From positions 1,488,001 to 1,552,000 of the forward strand of contig CBDFIO010000001.1 in the NCBI GenBank assembly GCA_965248155.1: 64,000 bases of DNA, in the 5' to 3' direction. The stretch's first letter is position 1. Each line of letters starts with the position of its first letter. Under the pieces are notes generated by a model. It had not been told where the DNA came from and made no database searches. It saw only the letters and a program-made list of their open reading frames with translations. This DNA is from RFSX01 sp965248155. Its GTDB lineage: Bacteria; Bacteroidota; Bacteroidia; Chitinophagales; Saprospiraceae. The translations under genes and the position numbers were made by a program. Positions 46,337 through 55,002 of the stretch are shown piece after piece.

Positions 46337-47188
46337 TTACTGCCAGTACCATGAAGCTACATAAGCATCTATGGATTCATCTGTTGGATATAAAGTGATA
46401 ACTTTCTTGAATAATTTTAAGGCCATTTCGGGTTCTGCAATAATACTATCAAGACGATGAAGCTCAGCTTCAGATTGTTCAGGAACCTCAAAGACTTCAT
46501 CAATATTTAGGGCAATGAAAGATCTGTGCTTAGAGATCTTATTAAATACAAATTCAATGACTTTAGGATCATATTCTGCCTGATCGTTTATTTCTAAGTC
46601 CATCCCCATTTCTATGGCGATATTATAGACCAGGATCCATAATTTTCGCATAACTGATGGTTTTGCACCTATCCACTCTTTGGCATTCTCATCAACTTGT
46701 CTTTCACGTTCTTCTTCAATTTTTCGTCTTATTTCTTTTGAAGGAATAGGGACTATGACTTTGCAGCTTCCTGCACTTAAAGCCTGTTCAACTTCAGATT
46801 CAACATCTCCTTGTTCCATCAATTCTATAAATCTATGCCCAACCAGAGGAGCTTCGATTAACAAAAGGTCATTTTCAGCAGCATTCCCGATCCAGCTTCC
46901 AACTGAATACTTTATGAACTCTCCTGCTATTAATTTAACGCCATTATGGATAACTCCATCTCCCATAGGAAAGCGTTCCATTATTTCCGGTAATTCAAAT
47001 GCTTTTCTGGCTTTATCCCATTGGATGACTGTGACATTGCGCTTATTGCTTATCGCCAAATCAAAAAATTCATTTATATACAAGCTTTTTCCAGTTCCGG
47101 GTAATCCTGAAAAAATAACAATCTTACAATCTTTGGAAAGATCATTTAATTTAGTGTAGACCGGACTTGACTGAGGTATTATTCCCAT
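46337..47188 (-). CDS. P-loop ATPase/kinase-like protein, unknown function
   Basis: The 283-residue protein has a Walker A motif, FSGLPGTGKSLYINEF (about residues 26-40), followed by VTVIQWDKARKAFELPEI, LLLIEAPLVGHRFIELM and a charged helical stretch (RRKIEEERERQVDENAKEWIGA). The overall look is of a P-loop nucleotide kinase or AAA-like ATPase of a Bacteroidota-specific group. I do not recognise the family. It lies 12 bases after prfB, and the DUF389 gene follows after 59 bases, suggesting cotranscription with translation genes. Confidence 0.75.
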   Translation of the reverse strand: MGIIPQSSPVYTKLNDLSKDCKIVIFSGLPGTGKSLYINEFFDLAISNKRNVTVIQWDKARKAFELPEIMERFPMGDGVIHNGVKLIAGEFIKYSVGSWIGNAAENDLLLIEAPLVGHRFIELMEQGDVESEVEQALSAGSCKVIVPIPSKEIRRKIEEERERQVDENAKEWIGAKPSVMRKLWILVYNIAIEMGMDLEINDQAEYDPKVIEFVFNKISKHRSFIALNIDEVFEVPEQSEAELHRLDSIIAEPEMALKLFKKVITLYPTDESIDAYVASWYWQ

Positions 47189-47200
47189 CTCTATTTTCTA

Positions 47201-48281
47201 TTAATTTCCATCCCACATCAAGTAGGCTTTTAAAAAACCAGCTAAATCACCATCAAGAACTGCATCGGTATTTCTATTCTCAAAACTGGTTCTATGATCT
47301 TTAACACGACGATCATCCAGAACATAAGAGCGGATTTGTGAACCCCACTCATTTTTCATTTTCTTGGATTCTATTTTCGATTTTTCCAATCTCTTTTCTT
47401 CCAATGCTTTTTCATATAATCGGGATTTCAACATTTGGATTGCTTTCTCTCTGTTCATATGCTGGCTACGTTCAGCCTGGCATTCAACAACAATTCCTGA
47501 AGGCAAGTGGCGCACTCTTACAGCCGATTCAGTTTTATTAACGTGTTGCCCCCCAGCTCCACTGGCTCTGAAAGTATCCCAATCCAGGTCAGCAGGGTTT
47601 ACGTCTACTTCTATACTGTTATCTACAAGCGGATGTACAAATACGGATGCAAAAGAAGTCATTCTTTTCCCTTGGGCATTGTAAGGGCTCACTCTCACTA
47701 ATCGATGAACTCCATTCTCACCTTTGAGCATCCCGAACGCATATTCTCCCTTTAATTCTAATTCAGCAGATTTAATTCCTGCCACATCTCCATTAACCCG
47801 GTTAAGTTCTGATACTTTGTATCCTTCCTTTTCTCCATGCATCACATACATACGGTAGAGCATTTCCGCCCAATCACATGCTTCTGTTCCTCCGGCACCG
47901 GCATTAATTTCTAAGATACAAGACAATATATCTTCTTCTTGATCGAGCGTGGAGCGAAACTCCATATCTTCTATTTGAGCGATCGCTTTTTGGTACTGAA
48001 GTTCAACTTCATCTTCGCTCACTTCACCTTCTTTTTGGAATTCCAAAAGAACATGTATATCATCAAAAGCTTCAGCTATAGCATTATACTTTTTTACCCA
48101 AACCTTGTGGGACTTTAATTCTTTTAAGATTATTTCAGCGTGTTTGGAATCATTCCAAAACTCAGGATCTGCGCTTTGTTGTTCTTTATCTTCAATTTCA
48201 TGTAGTCGGTTATCAATGTCAAAGATAGCTCCTTAACGACGCCATCCGACTACTCAAATCTTTATATTGATCTAAGGTCAT
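47201..48281 (-). CDS. prfB: Peptide chain release factor 2, with programmed +1 frameshift
   Basis: The gene begins at ATG 48281 (MTLDQYKDLSSRMASLRSYL), meets an in-frame TGA at codon 21 (48221-48219), and continues in the +1 frame from GAC at 48220, giving 359 residues. The downstream part has the GGQ motif (GAGGQHVNKTES), the stop-codon-recognition region HRLVRVSPYNAQGKRMTSFAS (SPY in place of the E. coli SPF), and the RF2 C-terminus WGSQIRSYVLDDRRVKD. RF2 terminates at UGA and UAA. When RF2 is scarce, ribosomes pause at the UGA and shift, so expression is autoregulated. It follows the FKBP gene by 15 bases. Confidence 0.97.
48219..48233 (-). promoter_or_regulatory. Programmed +1 frameshift (recoding) site of prfB
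   Basis: On the minus strand the sequence reads AGG AGC TAT CTT TGA C. A Shine-Dalgarno-like AGGAG lies just upstream of the slippery CTT, then the UGA stop and a C that lowers termination efficiency. This differs from the E. coli element only at the AGC codon. The Shine-Dalgarno element is kept although Bacteroidota rarely use one for initiation. Confidence 0.95.
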
Positions 48282-48296
48282 CTTGTCCTTGGTTTA

Positions 48297-49193
48297 TTAT
48301 TGTTGTTTGTAAACTTTGTCAACTTTTATATAAAAAAGTAAATCGGTATTAGGCGGAATAACAGGCGGATTTCCCTGGTCTCCATAAGCCAATTGATAAG
48401 GTATATCCAAAATAGCTGTTCCACCTTCACCAACTTCGGGAACACCAGCCATCCATCCTTGTATGGCGCCACCTTTGCCAATATACAGACTATAAGGCTT
48501 TCCAACTTTATAGGAATTATCAAAACTGCTGCCATCTTCGAAGAATCCATAGTAATGCACATCAACCCTTTCTCCATGAGCTGCTTTCTCCCCATGGCCT
48601 TCATTCAACACAAGTACTTTCATCCCAAGATTTTTATTTACTAATCGTCCTTGTAAAGATCCTTCCTGATAAGCACTAATAGCTAGTGCCGCTTCTTTTT
48701 CAACCGCATCACCTAAGGCCGCCATTAGCTTTTGGGTTTCATCCTGCTTCTTGTGCATTTTTCTTCGATAATCGTCTGCGTTTTCGACCGTAATCATTTT
48801 TACCTTATAAGTAAGAATCTTGCTTTGCATAAATTCTTGAGGAGGATTAGGCAAAGAATCTATAGGAACATATACAGCAGCACTATCTCCCGGGCTAAGA
48901 ATTTCAACAAGTGAAAGCAAAGGATTTCTTTGTAATTCTCCGCTATTGGCTTCCGGAACTACAAACGAAGGAATAATAGGTGCAGATCTTGAATCATCAA
49001 GAATATTACCGAAATCATCTATGATTTCTAAATGCATCGTAACAGCCATCCCTGGAACTGCTGGAATACCAGTCTCGTCCTGAAATATTTCGTATTTATA
49101 TCCATTGGGTAAGACAAGTTCTCCTTGTTCTTTTTTACAAGCACTAATTATGCTTATTACTGCCAATAATAGGATGCCTTTCTTTAGATTCAT
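48297..49193 (-). CDS. FKBP-type peptidyl-prolyl isomerase lipoprotein
   Basis: The 298-residue protein has a lipobox (LAVISIISACKK, Cys19) and a C-terminal FKBP domain (about 190-298; VDVHYYGFFEDGSSFDNSY, GGAIQGWMAGVPEVGEGG, PYQLAYGDQG, IPPNTDLLFYIKV). The middle and N-terminal part is FKBP-like but lacks a clear active site, as in the gliding-associated GldI group. It should assist folding of outer-membrane or surface proteins in the periplasm. It overlaps the nrnA stop by four bases (ATGA), so translation is coupled. Confidence 0.92.
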   Translation of the reverse strand: MNLKKGILLLAVISIISACKKEQGELVLPNGYKYEIFQDETGIPAVPGMAVTMHLEIIDDFGNILDDSRSAPIIPSFVVPEANSGELQRNPLLSLVEILSPGDSAAVYVPIDSLPNPPQEFMQSKILTYKVKMITVENADDYRRKMHKKQDETQKLMAALGDAVEKEAALAISAYQEGSLQGRLVNKNLGMKVLVLNEGHGEKAAHGERVDVHYYGFFEDGSSFDNSYKVGKPYSLYIGKGGAIQGWMAGVPEVGEGGTAILDIPYQLAYGDQGNPPVIPPNTDLLFYIKVDKVYKQQ

Positions 49194-50206
49194 AAATCTC
49201 TTTTTTCTATATATTTTGGAAGAACACTTTTAAAACGGCTTACAATATCTTCTAATTTGGCATATGCTGCTCCTCCCGATGCGTTTTTATGACCTCCACC
49301 ATTAAAGTGGTTCCGTGCTATTTCCTGAACAGATATATCTCCTTTAGATCTTAATGACAATTTAACAATAGAGGGCTGTTCTCTAATAAATGCAGCAACT
49401 TGAATTCCGTCTAACATTAATACATAATTGACAATCCCTTCCGTATCACCGCGCTGAATATCAAAATCAATAAAGTCTTGTTTAGTTAATGCTATAATTC
49501 CAGTCCGGTATTCTGGAATGATTTCCATTCTATTGGCAAGACAATGTCCAAGTAGCCTTAATTGTTTCTCCTTTTGGGTATTAAATATTTTGTCTTGCAA
49601 TTCATAGTCGTCTACTCCTGCTATTTTAAGTTCGCTTGCAACGCGATAGGTTTCAGATCTTGTATTATACTTGAATGAGCCAGTATCAGTAATTATACCG
49701 GTAAACAACAACTCCCCAAGCTCCGCATCGATTTTTTCTTTATCGCCTAGATCGCAAATAAATTGATAAACAAGCTCACAGGTTGAACTCGCCTTTATGT
49801 CTGAAAAAATATAATCTGCAAATGGTTCAGGATCAAGATGGTGATCGATAAGAATCTTTTTTGCCTTACTTTCCTGAATGTGTGGAGCAATTTTATCAAT
49901 CCGGTCTAAAGCATTAAAATCAAGACATACGATAATTTCACTCTTTTCAATGATCTCCTTGGTTTTTTGTCTTTCTAAGTCGAAGACCACACATTCCTTT
50001 ATATCCTTCATAAAATGATATATATGAGGATATTCACTCGGTAGAATCACCTTTACTGAATGATGAAACTTTTCCAGATATACTTTTAATGCTAAACTGG
50101 ATCCTAAAGCATCTCCGTCAGGATTGCGATGGGTGATTATGGTAATGAGCTGCGGGCTCGATAATCGCGATTTAATTTCTAGTAATTCTTCTTGAGTCAA
50201 TGACAT
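49190..50206 (-). CDS. DHH-family oligoribonuclease / pAp phosphatase (NrnA-like)
   Basis: The 338-residue protein has the DHH phosphoesterase motifs THRNPDGDALGSSLAL, VCLDFNALDRID, ILIDHHLDPEPFA and STCELVYQF. The DHHA1 domain at the C-terminus contains RSKGDISVQEIARNHFNGGGHKNASGG. It cleaves short RNAs and dephosphorylates pAp. The ATG at 50206 (MSLTQEELLEIKS) is used rather than the TTG three codons upstream. The gene is first of a minus-strand run reaching to the DUF389 gene. The NrnA versus other DHH/DHHA1 choice is by similarity only. Confidence 0.9.
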   Translation of the reverse strand: MSLTQEELLEIKSRLSSPQLITIITHRNPDGDALGSSLALKVYLEKFHHSVKVILPSEYPHIYHFMKDIKECVVFDLERQKTKEIIEKSEIIVCLDFNALDRIDKIAPHIQESKAKKILIDHHLDPEPFADYIFSDIKASSTCELVYQFICDLGDKEKIDAELGELLFTGIITDTGSFKYNTRSETYRVASELKIAGVDDYELQDKIFNTQKEKQLRLLGHCLANRMEIIPEYRTGIIALTKQDFIDFDIQRGDTEGIVNYVLMLDGIQVAAFIREQPSIVKLSLRSKGDISVQEIARNHFNGGGHKNASGGAAYAKLEDIVSRFKSVLPKYIEKRDL

Positions 50207-50285
50207 TGGCGGCAAAGTTGTATAAAATTTTCACTTGAGCCAAATAATATATAATACTTAATCACATAGAGATAGTTCCTTTTTT

Positions 50286-50293
50286 TACTTTTG
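50286..50293 (+). promoter_or_regulatory. -7 promoter element of ndk
   Basis: The sequence is TACTTTTG, a perfect TAnnTTTG, 26 bases before the ndk ATG. No TTG is seen at the -33 distance. Confidence 0.5.
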
Positions 50294-50319
50294 CGTCTAA
50301 ATTTTTTAAATCCTTAGAT

Positions 50320-50742
50320 ATGACAGGAAATATTACATTCACAATGATCAAGCCCGATGCGGTTAGAAATGGTCATATTGGAGCAATTCTTCATAAAATA
50401 AATGAAGGTGGATTCAGTATAGTAGCCATGAAATATACAAAGCTAAGTGCTGAAAAAGCAGGAGAATTTTATGCAGTGCATAAAGAAAGACCATTTTATG
50501 GTGAACTTGTTGAATTCATGTCCTCCGGACCAATTGTAGCAGCAGTTCTTGAAAAAGATAATGCTGTTGAAGACTTTAGGACATTAATTGGTTCTACTAA
50601 TCCGGCAGATGCTGCTGAAGGAACAATCAGAGCACTTTATGCAACAAGCATAGGTGAAAATGCAGTTCATGGCGCAGATAGCGATGAGAATGCACTTCTT
50701 GAAGCCAAATTTCATTTCGCGGCAACAGAAATGTTCCGATAA
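50320..50742 (+). CDS. ndk: Nucleoside diphosphate kinase
   Basis: The 140-residue enzyme has NITFTMIKPDAVRNGHIGAI at the start, the P-loop-like region, and the catalytic histidine His117 in NAVHGADSDENA. It transfers the gamma-phosphate from ATP to NDPs to balance nucleotide pools. It is divergent from nrnA and convergent with mutS2, one base apart. Confidence 0.97.
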   Translation: MTGNITFTMIKPDAVRNGHIGAILHKINEGGFSIVAMKYTKLSAEKAGEFYAVHKERPFYGELVEFMSSGPIVAAVLEKDNAVEDFRTLIGSTNPADAAEGTIRALYATSIGENAVHGADSDENALLEAKFHFAATEMFR

Positions 50743-50743
50743 A

Positions 50744-53123
50744 TTAAAATGAAATCCAAGTAATACCCTGGGCCCCATAATCTTCTTTGGGGTGCCAGAT
50801 TTTTTTTATATCCTTATATTCTTTCGCTTTTTTCCACAAGGCTTTTCGTAGTACCCCGGTACCTTTTCCATGTAAGATTTGAAGTTGTGGGATGTTAGAC
50901 ATTAATGCATTGTCAAGAAATTCCTTTATGGAATCCAAAGCTTCTTGCTTTGAATACCCTCGAATATCCAATTTCGATTCTAAAGCATAAGGATTAATCG
51001 CTGTATCCGTATTTATTGTTTTTGATTTTGTTTCTATAGGTTGATCAGCAAGAAACACCTCAGTTCTTGCTACTTCAAACTGCATTAAGCCCATTTCAAT
51101 TTTCACCTTTTTCTCATCAAAATTGACAACCATTCCGATTTCAGATCCATTTCTTAGTTTGACATACTGCCCTATTCGCAAGTCCTTTACTTTTTCTAAT
51201 TCAATCTTAAATACTTCTTCTGACAAGGATTGCATCTCATCTTTCGAAGATTTCTTGCCTTCTTTAATTTTTTTCTGAAGATTTCCTGCCTTATCAAGAT
51301 TCTTTTCCTTTTTTAAATCTCTTATTAATTTTTGGATCTCTCTTTCATCTTCATTCATCAACTGAAATTGCTGTTGCTTCGCCTCAAGTTTTAGTTTTTT
51401 GCGCCTTATGTTTAGTTCATCCTTTAAAGATTCATAATTCGAAATGAGGGTCTTCAGCTTTGATTCTTCATCGGCCGCTTTTTTTATCCTTCTTTCCAAT
51501 TCCTTTTTCTCTTGCTGCAAATCTACCAACAGACTGTCTACAGTATTTGTGTGTTTTCCTGCTTTATTTTTGGCGTATTCTAATATCGAATCGGGTAATC
51601 CAATTTTGTTTGCAATTTCAAAAGCAAACGAACTTCCGGGTTGACCTATTTTCAGCTGATAAGTTGGTTTGAGCAGGTGCTTATCAAATAACATCGCTCC
51701 ATTTTCAATAGAAGGAGAATCGTAAGCATAATTTTTAATATTTGAATAGTGTGTCGTAATTAAACCATAGCATTTAATACGAACCAGATTATCGAGCACA
51801 GCCTCTGCTATAGCTCCTCCGATTTTTGGATCAGATCCACTACCAAATTCATCCATCAGAACAAGTGTCTTCTTCTTCGCTTCAGAAACGAAATGCTTCA
51901 TATGAATCAATCTTGAACTATATGTACTAAGATCACCTTCTATTGATTGCTGATCTCCTATATCAATCATGATTTTATTAAACAAAGTAAACGTGCTGTG
52001 ATCACTGACAGGGATAAGTAGGCCACACTGTAACATCAGCTGGTTTAGACCAAATGATTTCAAGCAGATAGATTTTCCTCCCGCATTAGGGCCTGAAATA
52101 AGGAGAATTCTCTTTTCAGAATTTAGGCTTAAATCGCATGGAATTGTTTTTTTCTTGAATTCCTGATTAATAAGAAGAAGAAGCGGGTGATACATGTTAA
52201 ATAACTCAAGTTCTACTCCCTCAGAAATCTTTGGTCTCTGCCCATTATAAGTATTACCAAAATTGGCTTTTGCCCTGATTATATCATATCTGATAATTAT
52301 TTTCTCCCAGAGTAAAAAATCTTCAACAAAGGGTCTTAAAAATTGACTTAGAGCTTTAAGAATATTGTAAACTTCTTTGCGCTTTTCAACTTCCAATTCA
52401 AAGAGATCATTGTTCAATTGAACAATTTCTTCTGGTTCGATAAATACAGTTTTCCCGGTAGCAGACTCGTCATGAATAATACCCTTAATTTTTCTTTTGC
52501 TTTCAGCATTTACACTAAGAACACGTCTGCTATTTTTATAGCTTTCCAGATTATCCGTAAGGTGGCCTGCTTGTTTGGATCTGCTTATTATAGAACTAAA
52601 TACTTTATCGAGCTCTCTCTCTTTTGAACTGATAAGTGAAAATATTTTTTTTAGTTCAACTGAAGCACTTGCCTGAATCTTTCCATCTTCTGAAAATATT
52701 CTTTGGAATTCCTTTAACAATTTTGAGTCAAAAAATATTTGCTCAGAAATGGAATAAAGAAGTGGAAAATCTTCGCTGTAGCTTTCTTCATTAAAAAAAT
52801 TGAGAATTTCATTTACTTGCTGAATTAATCTAAATATTTTAATGTAATCATCAAGTTCAAGAACAAAATCTATTTTTTTTAGAAGGGAAACTTCATTGAC
52901 AATTGAATCATAATGCCCAATAGGGAAAGATACCCCCCAGGTTTGCACATGTATTAAATTCAAGGACTTCATCAAGCAAGCTATCTAACTTTTCTTTCTT
53001 GTTAAATGACTTGAGTGTTAATACTTTTGTTTTAGCAGCCTCTCCCAAACAATAACTTGCCAAGCGCTCAAGAATTTTATCAAATTCTAATTTTTCATAA
53101 ATGTCGTTAGGATACAAATGCAT
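50744..53123 (-). pseudogene. mutS2: MutS2 endonuclease/ATPase, frameshifted near the N-terminus
   Basis: The main part (ORF from 52975) has the MutS-like ATPase core (SGPNAGGKSICLK, DEFGSGSDPKIGGAIAEAVLD), a coiled coil, and the C-terminal Smr nuclease domain (LDIRGYSKQEALDSIKEF, LHGKGTGVLRKALW). The first 60 or so codons (from ATG 53123, MHLYPNDIYEKLEFDKILER) are in another frame that runs to LEFNTCANLGG and a stop. At the junction the minus strand has GGGGGG (plus strand 52933-52938); five G would read ANLGVSFPIGHYD and restore 792 residues, the normal MutS2 length. MutS2 acts in ribosome rescue and recombination suppression. Confidence 0.9.
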
Positions 53124-53210
53124 GAACTAAATTATTAGGAAAGGTATATTTATGTGAACAGATCTTGTTAAATATATTTATTGTTACTTGCTTTTTAAGC
53201 AATGAGAATT

Positions 53211-53816
53211 TTAATCCAATAGATTAATTGAAGCATCTTTCTGTGTGTAAATATATTTAGGTTGCCACCCATTTGCTCCTTTTGGAAATAGATCAAAGAA
53301 ATGCCAGGCAGGATTATAAAGGTCACCGGGTCCAAAAGAATCATTCCCGGTCCGGTATATCTTTTCTTCCTTTTTTATCAATGCCGAAACACCGGGATGG
53401 TACATTGCTTTGCCATCAGTATCGGTTTGATATCCTAAATCTTTTGCAAAACTTGTCCCTTCGAAACTCAAAACTTTAAAATTCCAGTTTCTACTTTCAG
53501 AAAAGTTTTTGAGTGTTTCAGGACTATTTGGACTGGTCAGCAGCCAAGGCATCCTGTCAGAAATAATCTCGGCAAATCCTCTGAAACCATCAGCCCACAT
53601 TGTACAATACTTACATTCCATACCCATATTATGAATCAATAGAAGCTCATCGGAATCTCCAAATAATTCAGTCAATCGAACAGATCGTCCTTCTTTGTCT
53701 TTGAGCTCATAATCTTCTACGGGTTCGGCTTCCTGCATTCTACACAATTCAACAATCTCTTTTTGCTTTTCTTGAATCTCAGAACTGAGTTCATTTATTT
53801 TATTCTTAATGTTCAT
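53211..53816 (-). CDS. DUF899 thioredoxin-like protein
   Basis: The 201-residue protein matches DUF899: a helical start, DYELKDKEGRSVRLTELFG, LLLIHNMGMECKYCTMWADG with a C-x-x-C pair, and the C-terminal block GPGDLYNPAWHFFDLFPKG followed by NGWQPKY. The group is thioredoxin-fold and predicted to be dithiol-disulfide oxidoreductases. The partner is unknown. It stands between mutS2 and aroC with its own ATG at 53816. Confidence 0.85.
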   Translation of the reverse strand: MNIKNKINELSSEIQEKQKEIVELCRMQEAEPVEDYELKDKEGRSVRLTELFGDSDELLLIHNMGMECKYCTMWADGFRGFAEIISDRMPWLLTSPNSPETLKNFSESRNWNFKVLSFEGTSFAKDLGYQTDTDGKAMYHPGVSALIKKEEKIYRTGNDSFGPGDLYNPAWHFFDLFPKGANGWQPKYIYTQKDASINLLD

Positions 53817-53922
53817 CTTTAAGTCAAATTTATTAGAAGATAAAAATAATGCACTTTAAATCTAAATGCTATTTTCACAATATAAATGATAGTAGCTTTA
53901 TCATTTAATTTAATAACTCATT

Positions 53923-55002
53923 ATGGCGGGAAATAGTTTTGGTCAGATCTTTCGGATACACACATTTGGTGAATCTCATGGTCCTGGCTTAGGTGTTATT
54001 ATTGATGGCTGCCCCGCTGGAGTAAAAGTCAATCAAGAATTTATTCAACAGGAACTTGAAAGACGTAAACCCGGCCAATCAAGAATTACGACACAACGCA
54101 AAGAAGAAGAATTATTTGTAATTCAATCGGGTGTATTTGAGGGTGTTACCACCGGAACTCCAATTTCAATCTTTATTCCCAATACAGATCAAAAATCTAA
54201 AGATTACAAGCATATATCTGATGCATTCAGACCTTCGCATGCAGATATGACATATGATCAAAAATTTGGTCACAGAGACTATAGAGGTGGTGGTCGATCT
54301 TCAGCCAGAGAAACAGTAGCTAGGGTTGCAGCCGGAGCCATCGCCAAAATGATTCTTGAATCCCAAAACATAGTTATCAGAGCGGGAGTAACTCAAATTG
54401 GAGAGATTGCTTTGGATGAAGACATCTCCAAGATAGATTGGAATCAAACCGAAAAAAATATAGTCCGTTGTCCAGATAAGGAAATGGCAAAAAAAATGGA
54501 GGATTATATCCTCGAAATACGTCAATCCGGAGATACTGTAGGCGGTCGAATCACTTGTCTTATAGAAAATTCTCCTGTTGGTCTCGGCGATCCTGTATTC
54601 GATAAACTTCATGCAGATTTAGCAAAAGCCATGCTTTCAATTAATGCAGTCAAAGGATTTGAATATGGTTCTGGATTTAATGCAATTACAATGAAAGGAT
54701 CTGAGCATAATGACATTTGGGAGTCCGATGGCCTTTCTATGAAAACAAAATCCAATTATTCAGGAGGAATACAAGGAGGTATCAGTAATGGAATGCCTAT
54801 TTATTTTAATGTTGCATTCAAACCTGTAGCGACGATCATGCAAGACCAGGAGACGATTACTAAAGAGGGAGAAAAGACGACAATTCAAGGTAAGGGGAGG
54901 CACGACCCATGTGTTGTTCCTAGAGCAGTTCCGATCGTCGAAGCCATGGCCGCATTGGTTATGGTAGATCACTTGATGAGATCCAGGATAAGTAAAATCT
55001 GA
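53923..55002 (+). CDS. aroC: Chorismate synthase
   Basis: The 359-residue enzyme begins NSFGQIFRIHTFGESHGPGLG and has the signatures FGHRDYRGGGRSSARET, VAAGAIAKMIL and GRHDPCVVPRAVPIVEAM. It converts EPSP to chorismate with reduced FMN, the last step of the shikimate pathway feeding aromatic amino acids, folate and menaquinone. It is convergent with the TamB gene and overlaps its 3' end by 34 bases. Confidence 0.97.
   Translation: MAGNSFGQIFRIHTFGESHGPGLGVIIDGCPAGVKVNQEFIQQELERRKPGQSRITTQRKEEELFVIQSGVFEGVTTGTPISIFIPNTDQKSKDYKHISDAFRPSHADMTYDQKFGHRDYRGGGRSSARETVARVAAGAIAKMILESQNIVIRAGVTQIGEIALDEDISKIDWNQTEKNIVRCPDKEMAKKMEDYILEIRQSGDTVGGRITCLIENSPVGLGDPVFDKLHADLAKAMLSINAVKGFEYGSGFNAITMKGSEHNDIWESDGLSMKTKSNYSGGIQGGISNGMPIYFNVAFKPVATIMQDQETITKEGEKTTIQGKGRHDPCVVPRAVPIVEAMAALVMVDHLMRSRISKI

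Noticed and set aside
46680..47159. Open frame of 159 codons antisense to the P-loop ATPase gene
   Set aside because: It is fully overlapped by a gene with a Walker A motif, with no recognisable domain or signal in the antisense product.
46159..52941. Programmed frameshifting as the explanation for mutS2 and DUF389
   Set aside because: Unlike prfB, these sites have no stop-linked slippery codon with a Shine-Dalgarno-like element, and the two would need opposite shifts. Simple indels are more likely, although not disproved.
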